A stretch of DNA of 64,000 bases from Combretum micranthum (lineage: Eukaryota > Streptophyta > Magnoliopsida > Myrtales > Combretaceae). Position numbers and translations under genes: made by a program. Location of the stretch: assembly GCA_024138025.1 (NCBI GenBank), contig JAMXBD010000113.1, forward strand, positions 310,001-374,000, given 5' to 3'. How positions within the stretch are numbered: the stretch's first letter is position 1; each line of letters starts with the position of its first letter. Shown one piece after another: positions 11,940-24,100 of this stretch. The notes beneath the pieces are model-generated. The model was not told the origin of the DNA. It saw only the letters and a program-made list of their open reading frames with translations, and made no database searches.

Positions 11940-14167
11940 TGGAGCCAGGTCTAGTAGATCCGTCCGTGCTGACAAAACAGGCGACACATCGTTCAGAGGA
12001 TGTGTGGATTGCTGAGGTAGAATGTTGTTGATCATTTCAACGAATCTATTTTTGTGGAAATCCAGTAACAGTTACGTTGATGGCTTTTGCAGGCAAATGC
12101 GGATCTAATGATTCCCTCTCAGACATTGACTGTCAGGCCCCGAGAGATAACCCTTACGCGTCCTGATCCTTGAATAGTGCCATATCTACAACAGGTTGGA
12201 TTCTATGGAGCTAGTTGTCTGCCATTCATCCAACTTGATTGGCACTTCCTTACAGCATTTGTTGAGCGTTGGAGATCGGAGACACATACATTCCACATAC
12301 CGACAGGGGAGATTACAATAACTTTACAGGATGTGGAGGTCCAATTAGGCTTACGTGTGGATGGATTACCTCTGATAGGTAGCAGCAATCTAAATATTCC
12401 AATGCTATGTCAAAACCTTTTAGGAGTTATACTAGGGAACACAAACTTAAGGGGAGGGTGAATTAACCTCAATTGGATCGCCTAACAGTTTAATGAAATA
12501 CCTGAAAATGCAGATGATGAAGAAATTATTAGCACACTTGTGCATATATACTGCAGTTGATTGGGGGTTTCCTTTTTGTCGACAAATCAGGAAACCTTGT
12601 CCACTCCATGTTTCTTGGTGTGTTAGGAGATTTGAATGATGCAGGGCAATATGCGTGGAGGCTGCGTATTTGGCATGGTTGTACAGGCAACTATGTTGTA
12701 CATCTACATCGGGTGCCTAGGAGTTAATAGGTGCGGCCATACTTCTGCAAGTGTGGGGATGGGATAAATTCCCCCAGTGTGCTGCTCGTAGTAGATATGG
12801 TATGATGATACTTGCTGGTTAGCCACTTGCATGTAGATGGTATATGCGCAGAATGATGACACACCATCCTACACATGTGGTCACTGCATATCGACAAGCC
12901 TTGGATCGCCTTTCGCCTCACCAGGTATGTACGACACATGTATCATTTCATTACATACGTCTTACATTTATTCATATCTCATCATACTGTTACTGTCCTA
13001 TATGCATGTAGATTGGGAACCGTACCCTGATAACTTGTTGGCGAAACTCCCTCCGTTTTGTTCTGCAGGGCGACAAATATAGACAGCCTGTGTCCCATTT
13101 ATTTGCTTCGCCATCATTGAGTGGCACTTCCCAGATAGAGTTGTGAGACAGTTTGGAGGCCTTCAGCACATCTCGACCAATGTTAACACAGATGGAGCGC
13201 TCCATGACGTTGACGTACGCGGAAAGTCAGACGCAAATTGGCAGCAGCTTCACATGAGTTATGTTGCTCTATGGTGAGATCGCCATGCAAACCTGTTTGA
13301 GATTGAAGAGGGACCTGTGGTGGATGTTGAATATGTGAATTGGTACTGGCGTATCACTCGTAGATATATCTCTCATACTGACGCATTGATAAGACATATG
13401 GTGAGATCTCGAACATTAATTTTAGTATAATCTTATAACACATTCACTAAAATTAATTTTGCTATTTTTCAGATATGCATACTGAGAGATATCAGCCGGT
13501 CAAATAGTTTGGATCACACACGTGATCTTGCATACGAGTCAATGAGAATTGCGGAGAACGAGAATGAAATCGGGCTATATCCAGCAGGGGGAGCACATGT
13601 GGGAGAGGAAGCCCAGTCACCTTATGTAGACGAAGGAGCCGAAGCAAATGTTGAACCACAACGTCCACGTCGCCGACGGACAGATATGGCTCGTCGAGGT
13701 CGTCGAAGCATATCCTCTATACTCATCCATCAACAATACACCGTGCATGTATCAGCTTCTAATGTCCCTACGAGTAGCACATTTCCATGTGAGACCACTT
13801 GCAGGTTGATTTGTCATACCCATTTGATGTCATGGGTGGTTCAATGTACGATCCAAATACATTTCTCACTCCATCATTCAGCCACGATCTGTATGGATCA
13901 TTTACTACACCTCCAGCACCACGTAGAGAGTGTGGTATCCATATATCAGATGAGCCTTGATTACGAGAAGGAGAAGGAGAAGGAGAAGCGGTAACACAGT
14001 TGACCCAGTCCACGACATGCTACAGTCCAGTGACCCCTAGAGATTTTGAAGAAGCTTCTGCTGAAGCAAGTGACCAAAGGGCTGATCGACCACATAGAGG
14101 CAAGGACAAGAAGTCTGTGTTTAGAAGATTTGGAATAACATTCACTAGACGATCGAAGAAGAATTAA
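11940..14167 (+). pseudogene. Plant mobile domain (PMD) gene inside the MULE, broken
   Basis: A second gene begins about 85 bp after the transposase stop, at ATG 11940 (MEPGLVDPS). It appears to splice near 12015 into an acceptor near 12093. The PMD signature is clear at 12177-12390: FYGASCLPFIQLDWHFLTAF, FVERWRSETHTFHIPTGE and ITLQDVEVQLGLRVDGLPL. Further PMD blocks follow at 12600-12720, 12790-12925 and 13010-13400 (WEPYPDNLLAKLPPF, IEWHFPDRVVRQFGG), and a basic tail ends at 14167. Stops interrupt it, for example TGA at 12171, plus frame changes between blocks. The family includes Arabidopsis MAIN and MAIL1, which act in gene expression and transposon silencing. PMD genes carried by transposons are known, and their role there is unclear. 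Confidence 0.85.
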
Positions 14168-14354
14168 TTAGATTGTAATTATCTCCATTACTGTTTCGTA
14201 CTTAACAAATTTGTAATTATATACCAACTTACTATCTAGGTTACAATGATTTTAAAGTTTTGTTACTGAGATGCGGTGTATGGTGCACTTGATTTTTTAT
14301 TGTTATGTATTTGGGATTGTATGGCATTTTGTGGTGCTTAAGAAAAATTTTACT

Positions 14355-14730
14355 GTCTTGGAACGCACGTAGTAAATGCGTCTAATATCACGCAAGGAAT
14401 GGAGTGGGAATGGGCACATATGATGAATGCGTCCCACCGCCGTCTCGAACCCGCAGCAGAAATGGAGGCTTCAGCTGCATGTAGGGAATGCGCCCCACCA
14501 TCCTCTGTTGAGGGGACTTCAGCCGCATTTGGGAATGCACCTCACCTCTTCGACGCATATACCACATGCGTTCCATTTCATTTTTCCTTCGATTTTCGTT
14601 CTGTTGTGTGTGTGTCTTGAAACGCATACCTTAAATGCGTTTTTGGTGGATTATTTTTTAAATATTTTTTCGAAGTTAGGTAATTTGAGGTTTATTTTCA
14701 AAAATTCAAGTATTTCCATACAAAAACCCT
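14355..14730 (-). repeat. MULE right subterminal repeats and terminal inverted repeat
   Basis: The terminal repeat occupies about 14575-14730. Just inside, a related segment CTTGGAACGCACGTAGTAAATGCGT (near 14357) resembles CTTGAAACGCATACCTTAAATGCGT (near 14616), so the subterminal region has been partly duplicated. Words of the type ATGCG/CGCAT recur every few tens of bases. Such clusters could be transposase-binding sites; that is inference. Confidence 0.7.
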
Positions 14731-14739
14731 ATGATCATC

Positions 14740-15104
14740 ACGATGCACAGTCAGGCTCATAGGCGGATCGGGTCCCCGTTGGCATCCCGTGTCGATCCTA
14801 GGGGGTCACGGATAGGTTAATCCTGGCCCGTGGACGTCGACCCCAATCCTTTTGACCTTTTCACTTCTCAATCCGATTTCGACTTTCACCTCCCAGCTCC
14901 CACTGCTTCTGCCCCAAGAAACGCAGCGTTCAATCTCTCCCTACTTCTTCTCCTGCTTTTGCCTTGAAGGTGGAACTGCTGCTTGTCCGAGGTAGGTCCA
15001 TCCTTTTTTTATGTTCTTCTTGATCCACCAAACACATTGCCTGTTAAACTTTGTTAATAGTCAAACCTTACTTCTTCAAGGTGTTTGTTGAATTGCCTGT
15101 TTGA
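14740..15104 (+). promoter_or_regulatory. TAM41 promoter and 5' leader
   Basis: A relatively GC-rich stretch, then pyrimidine-rich leader sequence. No TATA box stands out. A probable 5'-UTR intron runs from GT at 14992 (CCGAG|GTAGGT) to an AG ending at 15080 (CTTCAAG), placing the ATG in the next exon. The upstream boundary is the MULE, so any more distal promoter elements are now about 6.4 kb further away. Confidence 0.55.
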
Positions 15105-18100
15105 ATGGACGAGGAGGAAAAGCAGAAAACCCGGCTGGCCGAGTTTTTGAAGACTGTTCCGCCTGTTGAATTTAGCTGTGTTTATGGCTCTACTCTTCAT
15201 CCACATAACACTGACAAGGTCTCTTCTTTTTTTCTGCGTATTCTATCCGTACATTTCGTATATAGAATTTAATTTAAAGTGTGTGTGTATATATATATGT
15301 TTATAAAAATATTAAATTTATTTAAAATTTTATTCGGATTAGTCCATTAGCAATGTATGTTATAAATTGTTTTAAACGTAATATGATTGTAATCATTTGG
15401 TTTGGATTTTGTATAATTGTTAGTGGTTTTTTCTATATGTGATTTGTTATGTTATTTAGAAAAGTTACAAACTCTATAAATATCTAATGCTATGTCATTT
15501 CTGTTTAAGTCATACTAGTATTGTTACTCTTTACATTTTCTATGTAAACTGTAAAGATGATTTTCTTGAGAAATCTTGCGAAATAATGTATCATAATAGA
15601 TTTCGTATTAAGTAATGTGAGTACTGCTACTCTTGACTTCTCTATGCAAAGATGGTTCCTTTGAAAGGCTTTCGGAATTATATATTATGATGGATGTGAT
15701 ATTGTAATAGATGTAGATGTTTTGATATATAAGTTTAGTTTCATTGATAGTTCTGATTCATACATGAATAAGAACGTGTTGACAAACAGGGTTCCATGGT
15801 AGATTATATTTTCGGTGTAGCTGATCCACTTCAATGGCACTCTCAGGTATGATTAATGCTATGTAGTAAAACCGTAATTCTTTTTTCAGTGTTATTTATT
15901 TATTATCATTTGTATATATTAGTAAAATCTATCTAAGCTACCTAGTGATCTTAATTTTCTGTATTTGAATTTCATGCTAAGACCAGAACTTGAAGTTAAA
16001 CCCACATCACTATGCTTCATGGATGCTTCGTCTTGGAGGCGCTAAACTGGTGTGCGCAATCTCTCTCTTTCTCTCTCTCTGCCCCTTTGATGAATACTTT
16101 CAATCTCTTGTGCAGGGTGGCTAAGAAACGTTCATACTTTTTATTCAGGTTACTCAAATTGCAGATGAAATTGGTGTAGGAGTACACTTCAACCCATTTG
16201 TCACTTGGAATGACAAGGTATTGCATGCACTGTGCTATTGGCTTTAGCTTCACTTGTGAGATTGTTTGTGAAAATTTGTGTATATGTATCTGGTGCTGGA
16301 TGTAAGGCCTTACATGGAGTAGTGTTTTATCAGATGGTTAAATATGGAGTTGTCCGCATGCATGATTTGATCCAAGATTTACTTACTTGGGACAGATTCT
16401 ATTTAAGTGGTCGACTGCAAAAGCCTGTATGTATGTCTTCACCTTTTTCCTGATTTAACTAATCAACTGCTCCATCATTTTTGTTCTTGTATTGCACATA
16501 AATAAAGTGATGCCGTTTTGCTGCTGCATAAATTAGTGGAGACAAAAGAGATCATGAAGGTTCGTCTATTGTTCGGATGTGTTGGAGATAATCTCTCTCT
16601 CTCTCTCTCTCGTGTTTTTCCTTGTGTAATTTCTAATGAAATTAAGTACATTCAGTTCAAATAAAAAAGTCCTTGCAAGTAGGGCTGGACGTAAAACTGA
16701 ACCAAACCATAACTACAGTCTAGTTTGGAAAAGATCTCAAGTTATACTGAGCTAGAAATTTATGGTTTGTGTAGAGGGGCAAATCAAACCAAATTGAAAC
16801 AACCAAACTGAACCATTTAGTATAAAAAAGGTATATATTATATAAAGAACTAATGGAATAGCACATTGAAATATGAAAGCTTTGTCCTTATATTATATTA
16901 ACTGATAAATCCACATTCTCATTCATCTTTTTATTAAAAAAGTAAATGCCAAAAGAATTTTGTGGATATACTATTTAACTTAAATGGTATTGCCGAAAAA
17001 TTTGATCCATTCTTCATAAATCTTTTATGCACATTTTCCATCTTATAATTCTAAATTAAATTGGAAGATTTGGAACTGAATTGAATTATATTTCATGGTT
17101 TGAACAATCTCTTGAACCAACGGTGTGGTGCAGTTTGGGCTGATTGAAAAAGCAAACTGTTAGTTGATAGTATGGTTTGGTATGGAGGGGTGAACCAGAC
17201 CAAATCGAATGCTGCCCACCCTCCTTGCAAATTCAAATCTGACATGCACTAGATTTCACTGGGGCTACTGTGGATTTGCGCAAAATTTGAATCTGCTTTT
17301 GGGTGGTTTTCTGGGGGCAAGGTTATTTTTTTCTTTTACTGGTTATTCTAATATTTCTTGCTATAGTAATAGTATTGGTCTCACCCATTTTTTAGCAGGG
17401 TAGCAGGGTATGATATATCCTTTTTTGCTTGTGTGCAAATTATCACATGGCTTCTATGTTTATCTTATTTGCTCATCTGGCAATTTCTTACAGGTCCAGA
17501 TTTTGTCAGATAATTTGGATGTCAAGAATGTGAATACTACTAATCTGAGAGCTGCAATTGCAGCAGCTCTCCTCCTGTTGCCCCCTAAATTCTCAGAGGT
17601 TTGGCTGTCTTTGGGCAATTAAGAGCCATATGACGAGTGAGAAATAAATGATTGTTTTGGTTTTGTAGGAGGACCTTTATGCCAAAATATGTAGCCTCTC
17701 ATATATGGGTGACCTGCGCATGCTTTTCGCAGAGGATAAAAGTAAGGTAAAGAATTTCCATAGCTTAGGCCAGCTAAGTTAATGGTAGGTGTTGAAAAGT
17801 TTGCTTTTTATTGAGGTACAAAAAGATATGGTTAAAGTAATGATAATATCTCAATGACTGATCCAGACATTCACCTGTATTATCCTTGCTTTGTGGATTT
17901 GATTGGACCAAAACTGGGCATTGTCCCTGTCAATACGTCAAATATACTTTGTGGAGCTGAATCTGTTATAACAAATGAATGGCTTGCTAACTAGACTTAT
18001 GATGTGTATGTAGCCCCATTGGCCCATTTGGCATGGGAGAGAATAGAGTAGTTATTCTCTTCAAATAAATTTAGGCAGGCTAGTAGAGAGGGGGATGGCT

Positions 18101-20681
18101 TCTTACTCATTTTTGATGTGGTCAATCAACTGATGGCCTCATCAACCTCGTTATATGGACAAAGCAAAGTGATCAACCAACTCAGTCTTGTTCCAATAAT
18201 TCTCTTATACCTAGTCCTTTTGATTTCACTACGCTGGCACATGCCTAATTCTTTAATGTGATTTCACTCTGGTTGCACCTTTAAGCACCCTAGTTGCCAT
18301 TGGAGCAGATTTACCCTCCAGATTAAAGGAATAAATTCACGCAACAAAAAATAAATTAACTAAATAGCACCTCAAAAAGGGATTATCATTTATTTTATGG
18401 AAATAAAAAAAATCGTGCAAACAATTGGTCCACTCCTAATAGTACCTCAAAAGACAATTAACTAAATAGGGATGGTGCAATTCTTTAGTAAGACGATTTG
18501 TCCCCCTTCAATCCATTTTATTAAAATCATATATCTGAGGAAGGTATGCTTTCATTAGGGATGTTTTTGGTCACAGCTCTGAATTGAATCGGTTTGTAAT
18601 TACAGTTTTAATGTGCATGGAGTTACATGTGGATTTCCAGTCTTTATATAATGTAAAAAGTATATTATTCTTTCAACTGTTAAACACATAGTATCAGGAC
18701 TCGATTGCAAGTTCTGGCATAATTGGGTAACCAGAAATGCTATTGAACCTCTGTATACCTGGTTTTCAGCCATTATTATTTTGTGAAACTAATTTCTTTT
18801 CAAACTGCATAAATTGACCCAGGTGAAGAAGATTGTTCAAGGACAATTTATTTTATTTCGGTCCATGTATAAGCCCCTTCTTGAACAGTACGAGAACAGA
18901 GATTTGATGAGGTTCTCATCATCAAGTGGTGGAGATGCCTATTTGCATCAGGTATGTGCCCCTTTCTCAAGCTGTCAGAGTGCTACTCCTCTTAACTTCT
19001 CCATCTTTGTTTTTACTGCCGATATGTGACATTATCTGACGCCTCTGTGCTCTGGAGGTTTTTCTTTAGAGCAATTTGCTATTAACTCTTATGTTTGTTT
19101 TATGTGAGTTTAGTCACCTTATCTTTTGATTTGTGCATTTGAGCCTGCAAATCTTAAAAAAATAGTGCATTTAGACATACTTTCTTCTACTATTTTATCC
19201 TAGAATAAATTTATATATAACACTAAAATTTAGAAAATGTATGTATGAAATCAAGGGCAAAATGATCATAAAGGAGTCAAAATGCACCCCCGCCGTTTTT
19301 TTTTTTTTTTTTTTCAAGTATTCAAGGGTCCATTGCACAATTTTAAAGATAAGGGGTTAAGTATGAAGTAAACATAAGTGTGTGTATTTGCAGATTACCC
19401 TTTTCTCTGTACAGTAAGCAAATTCATCCAACAGAGAACGAAGGCCCTATTGAGTTTATATTTAAAAAAATTATCCGAGATGCTGGAGAGTGAAGATATA
19501 TATAACTGTAATGTATGTCAGGATGTCATTTTAATTGAGTTTCTTGATTTAGTAGATTTACGATTTAATTTACTTTGGGAAGTATATTAATGGATGCAGG
19601 ACAAATTGATTTTTCTGCTTGCAAGGCATGACCATTTGGACCTCCAAGTTCACTTTACGTTTTGCAGTTTTGTCCCCTTTTTTTGCAATCGTCAACTAAT
19701 TGTGGATTAAGCCATTGCCCTTGCAATTAATGGAAAGCTGAAATTCACTTGTTTGGCATGTTAAGAAATGTTAGTTCTAATTTCTGTCAGGAAAGATTTT
19801 GTTGATGCTCTTGCTTCAAAGTCTTCATTACTCTGAAGTCCATTTAGATTTTACTTGCTAGTAGATTCACTGTTCAAGACGTCTGTTTTTTATGAAGCAG
19901 GACATTGACTTATTGAAGGTGCGTTCTCTTGTTTCATCTCTTCCTCCAACGCTCAGAAACCAAATGGGAAATACACTAGGAGAGCACCCCAAGTTTGGAG
20001 AATCTGGTACGCGCTTTTAGTATTGCATCGAATGTAGGTACATGCTGCATGACAATAGGTACTGAGGTTATAACATATTCTTGAATTTCAATGGAGCACG
20101 TTTGTTGTGATTTTGTAGTTGTATTCTCATAGTTGGAAAAATGAAGTGGACATTTTGGCCTATTTGGATAGTCAGGCATCGCATCTGTATCGGTTTAGTA
20201 TCGATTCGTTTTAATTAGTTTATGAGTAAAATTGTCCGTTTTTCATCGGTATCATATCTGTATCGGTTCAGTATCTGTTTAATACTAAAACGATGACAAA
20301 ACGACAAACCAAGTAGACCCAAAGACCACCTCCCAAAAATCTCTTAAAAACCCCAATTGCCTAGTAGCTGAAGCATCATTGAATCCTTATGTTATACTTT
20401 TGATGAAATGCGAATTTAGTTTAGCTGTCACCATTTCATTTTTTATACTGATGATTGGAAGATGACACAAAATCCGCTTTCAATCTCCAGGTCGCGTCTT
20501 ACACGAAGTTGTGCTTAGCTCAAGAGAAGAGGCTTCAAAATGCATGGAGAAGGTTCTTCGTAGGACTGTCATGATTTCAAGTGCAAGGCAGGCTGTCTCT
20601 GGCTTATTGACAGCAGGTGGAGTTAATGCAGCAAGATATTTAGCTAGAAAGATGTTAAAGGCTTGGAAATCCTGGAGATGA
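15105..20681 (+). CDS. TAM41: TAM41, mitochondrial phosphatidate cytidylyltransferase
   Basis: TAM41/MMP37 makes CDP-diacylglycerol from phosphatidic acid and CTP at the matrix side of the inner mitochondrial membrane, feeding cardiolipin synthesis. Exons: 15105-15218, 15790-15846, 15987-16049, 16149-16217, 16334-16426, 17494-17598, 17669-17746, 18823-18951, 19901-20006, 20491-20681. All introns are GT-AG, total 1,005 nt, 334 residues, matching plant homologues in length. The nucleotidyltransferase signature VYGSTLHPH (residues 26-34) is followed by MVDYIFGV; further family blocks are HFNPFV, KYGVVRMHDL, FYLSGRLQKP and EDLYAKICSLSYMGDLRM. No classical presequence follows the acidic start MDEEEKQK, which also holds for plant relatives as I recall them. 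Intron 5 contains a hAT-type insertion. The gene converges on mARC copy A, with 482 bp between the stops. Confidence 0.95.
16679..17222. mobile_element. Non-autonomous hAT element in TAM41 intron 5
   Basis: 544 bp flanked by a perfect 8-bp duplication CCTTGCAA (16671-16678 and 17223-17230). The left end contains TAGGGCTGGAC and the reverse complement of the right end reads AGGGTGGGCAGC, a loose hAT-type inverted repeat. The interior is rich in AACCAAAC/GGTTTGGT words. It encodes nothing recognisable and lies wholly inside the intron, so the splice sites are untouched. Confidence 0.8.
20158..20322 (-). repeat. Dispersed short repeat, copy 2 (inverted), in TAM41 intron 9
   Basis: Contains the family words in reverse orientation: ATCTGTATCGGTT twice, TTTATGAGTAAAAT and TTTTTCATCGGTATC. 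It begins near GGCCTATTTGGATA and ends near CCAAGTAGACCC, which are weakly inverted with respect to each other. The TAM41 fragment near 33 kb lacks it at the matching place, so it probably inserted after the duplication. Confidence 0.5.
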
Positions 20682-21163
20682 AGCTGATTCTTTTGTAATC
20701 TCTTTTCTTCTCCTAAAATTTTGACAATGGCTACCATAAAATTTAATCAAGTAATGAATTTATATTTTTGTGATGGATTTTTCCTCTTTTCCTGTTTGTC
20801 TAACTTCATCTTTTTGGATTTGATGGATAGCTTAGGTTAGTATTCTCCCAAGCATAGGACATCCTTTTGTCAGAAGAAAACTCCTGAGAAAGTAATTGTT
20901 TTTAGATGATGGTGCCTCTTGGAAGAGTGTTGGGACCTAAAGACACTTCATAGTTGGTGATATTATCATTTACCAATGTAGGGCACATTATTATAAACTA
21001 ACTTCGTTTCGCCCATAAACATCATGCCATGTAGTAGCAAAACTCTTTCTTATTTCTATTGGTCCTTGGACATTATGCCATGTAATAGCAAACCCTCTTG
21101 GTTATTTTTATTGCTGTTCTTTCACCTAGTGCTTGGGAAAACTAGTAAAACCAGTTATCTCAC
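20682..21163. other. Convergent intergenic region, TAM41 and mARC copy A 3' ends
   Basis: Holds the 3' untranslated sequence of both convergent genes. Poly(A)-signal-like AT-rich words follow the TAM41 stop (around 20735-20770). Much of it, from about 20850, is repeated near 33460-33560 and 34050-34188 as part of the segmental duplication. Confidence 0.55.
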
Positions 21164-24100
21164 TTAAGCTGCTGCTTCATTAGCTGAAGAGACCATCTTG
21201 AGGACACGAACAGGATCTCCCACTTTAATGACGCTACCCTTTCCTCCTATGCAAGGATTCTTTAAGATTAAGTGCTGCCCAAAGTATATCTGCAAAGGCC
21301 AACTTATATTGAGTGGTGCAAATTGCAATGGACTATTGCGGGTTAAGGAATTAACAGTTCATGCAACTTGCCTGTCCTATTTGTTTATGACTTGGACGCA
21401 ATACGCGATCAGATCTGGTCTTCATTAGAATTTCATTTGGCTCAGATGCAGCAGTAGCAGTTTCTTGATTGATTGTCGGTACCTGCACAGGCAAAACAAT
21501 TCTTGTAATGGGAAAATATGGCATGGATGGAGTATCACTACGTGGGACTTTTGAATTGTTGATCGTGTTTACAGCAATGAATGCAGATCTCCTCCTTTGG
21601 AAGATCTGGCAGCAAATAACTAAAGGAAAGAGATAGCTTGCTGAAGTGTATGACAAATGGCTAGTTAGAATTATAATGGCTGGACAGATTATCAGAGTGG
21701 TTTAAAATTGTTCGGGTGTTGTGGGATGACTATCCGTTGTCCTGCACTTGATGTTTCAATTGTGTTTCCACATTTTACAATCAAACGTCTAGGTTTGTTG
21801 CATTTGGTAGATAAATAATCGAGAGAGTAAATTTGGACAATGAATCTCTGTATAAAGCTGCCACATAGATGCATCTAGAGATACGAGTTGTAATGTGGAT
21901 ATGAAAATTTGCAGTGGATGGGGCTGAGAATACTGGTAACAATAGAAACTGTCTTGGGTCGCACAACCAAAACAAAAAGCCCTTCCTACCAAGATCCCAA
22001 CAAACAAGCAAAATCTATGGATACCAAAATAAATATGAGACCTTGCTTTAATTGCTGTGTGGAGGGATGAGAAATGAGGAAGTAATTGGTAAAGCAAGCC
22101 TTTGCCATTGGCATATAAAGAGACAGAAGTGAGAACCAAAGCTAGCTCCTCACCTTACAGCGAGCACATAGCTTGACGCCTTGGAAAGTATGCTTGTTTA
22201 TCATAACCTCTGTCCATAGGTCCTCTGAGAATGGCTTACACCCTTCTACAAAAATGCTGTTTGCAAGTTCCAAGTAGTGAGAAAAAAACATTAGAACTTG
22301 TGAAAAGCATTTCAGCAATAATTTCAACAAAAATAATAAAAAGGATTTGGAAGATAGTCGAGAAAGAGAGGTCTTCTGTATTGAGCACTTCCTAGTAGAT
22401 GTAAAAGGAAGCAAGGAGTTTCACCATGTCACCACGAGAGATTTTTCATATATATATGTATATATTATGATTGAGGGAGACGACTATTTCAGGACCTACT
22501 GCCTTTGGGCACATGAACCATCCTATAAGATTATAGGATCCATGCACTAGGTACGAATAGCTTGAGCAATCTTAGTACCTCGATAAAAGTTCGTAGTGGG
22601 TTTCAAACCCCAATACCTCATGGAAATTGTCATGATGTGTATTAAGCCTTAACCACCAGGCCAAAAGGGCAGATCAATGGAAACAAATTAATAAATTCAT
22701 CAAAAGACACTATATTTCCGCATAGTTACTTTGGTCTGAAACGATTGACTGGTATTGGCTCCTTAAGGAGACTGTTGAGTGCATCCATTGATCCCTGCCA
22801 ACGATGAAGTAGACATAATTATCATGTAGGAAGAAGAAAAGATTCAAGCCAAAAAGACGCATTACATGCAATTATTCACTACATCAACCTGGGATAATAG
22901 CATAAATGGATACTGATCAGAGAACATGATTTTGTGGCCATTAGCATATTTAGGATCGACTGGCCTTGTCTCCGATGCTGCATCAACAAAAACACTCATT
23001 TAAGGCTTGGAGATATCAAGAAGGAACAAAGACACATACATGAGTAAAAATTTTTACATCCATGACCCTTTGATATAAGAATTTAAGCCTGTAGATCTAG
23101 TATTGTTCTATAGCTATTGGGGTTGTCTTAGAACCGACTGTTCATTATCAAAATGGATTTTTTTGTTGCAATCTTAATACTCCATCCAAGAGTTGTTGAT
23201 ATTTAAGTGCTTAATCAGTAAGATGATAAGTTTCTTTAGTCAAATACTAAATACCCATAATGAGGTCTATGATGGACCTTGGCGAATGGGAGCAAAACCC
23301 TTTGATTTTAGGTTAAGCTTTAATTGAATCTCATTAAGTAAGATAATTAAAAGGGGATGAAATAAGCACAAGGTTTGAACTCGTGACTTCTTACTTTGAT
23401 AATATGAATTTTAGATCAGTAATCTTTTGATCTAAAAGCTTAAGAAGTTTATTAGATCCATTGTGGTCTTTAATGGCTAACACTATCTCATTAAGAAGCA
23501 AAAAATTATTTTACAGATGCTAAGGATTAGGAAGCTTTGCCTCGTGTATCTTTTATGTCACAAATAGACCAATCATATGGAATAGGCAAAATATTAGAAC
23601 CTGGATTGAACCGAACCAGTCGACATGGTTTTCCAAGGTAGTCTGAAAACCATTTTGCAGCTTCCTGTCCTTCATCCAATGCAGAGCCAGACCACTCCCA
23701 GACCGATACACCATCTGTAACTACTCCAGTCCTGGCTAGAGGAATCTTCAGTTCTTTCATTCCAGGAGCATTAATTACTGAATATAAACAACATAGCCAC
23801 ATGAACATCAATTCAATAAAGTAAATACGGCATGAGACAACCAGGTTTTCATTTTTTTGTTAATCTTACCTAGGTAAGAATTAGCAGTGGGTTCCCAACC
23901 CTCCAAAAAAGCTTCACCTGGAAGCCTAACCACAACTAAGGCGAGCTTGGGTTCATTTCTTTGAGTATAAGCTCTTCCGCTGGAATTAACGACTACCCAC
24001 TGCCTGTCCCACCGGAATCCTGCATCCAACATAACATAATTTAAAATCTCATATGATATCTATAGCTTTAAGCCAAAACTTGGCAAATCGACTCAACATC

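Larger units (their letters stand above)
8317..14730 (+). mobile_element. Mutator-like element (MULE) with transposase and PMD genes
   Basis: The element is 6,414 bp. The ends form inverted repeats of roughly 150 bp: the left starts GGGTTTTGTATGGAAATACTT and the right, reverse-complemented, starts GGGTTTTTGTATGGAAATACTT. Both contain TTTAAGGTATGCGTT and CACACACAACAGAACGAAAA. The flanks are TATGGATCAT (8307-8316) and TATGATCAT (14731-14739), a 9-bp Mutator-type target duplication with one extra base on the left. Inside, on the plus strand, are a decayed MuDR/FAR1-like transposase gene and a decayed plant-mobile-domain gene. The subterminal DNA is rich in ATGCG/GCGT words. The right end lies about 375 bp from the TAM41 start codon. 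Confidence 0.93.

Noticed and set aside
23527..23600. Reading mARC copy A exon 3 through to the TAA just upstream of 23527
   Set aside because: A consensus GT donor follows AATCCAG at 23601, and splicing to 22977 restores the family sequence (ASETRPVDP). The same holds in copy B.
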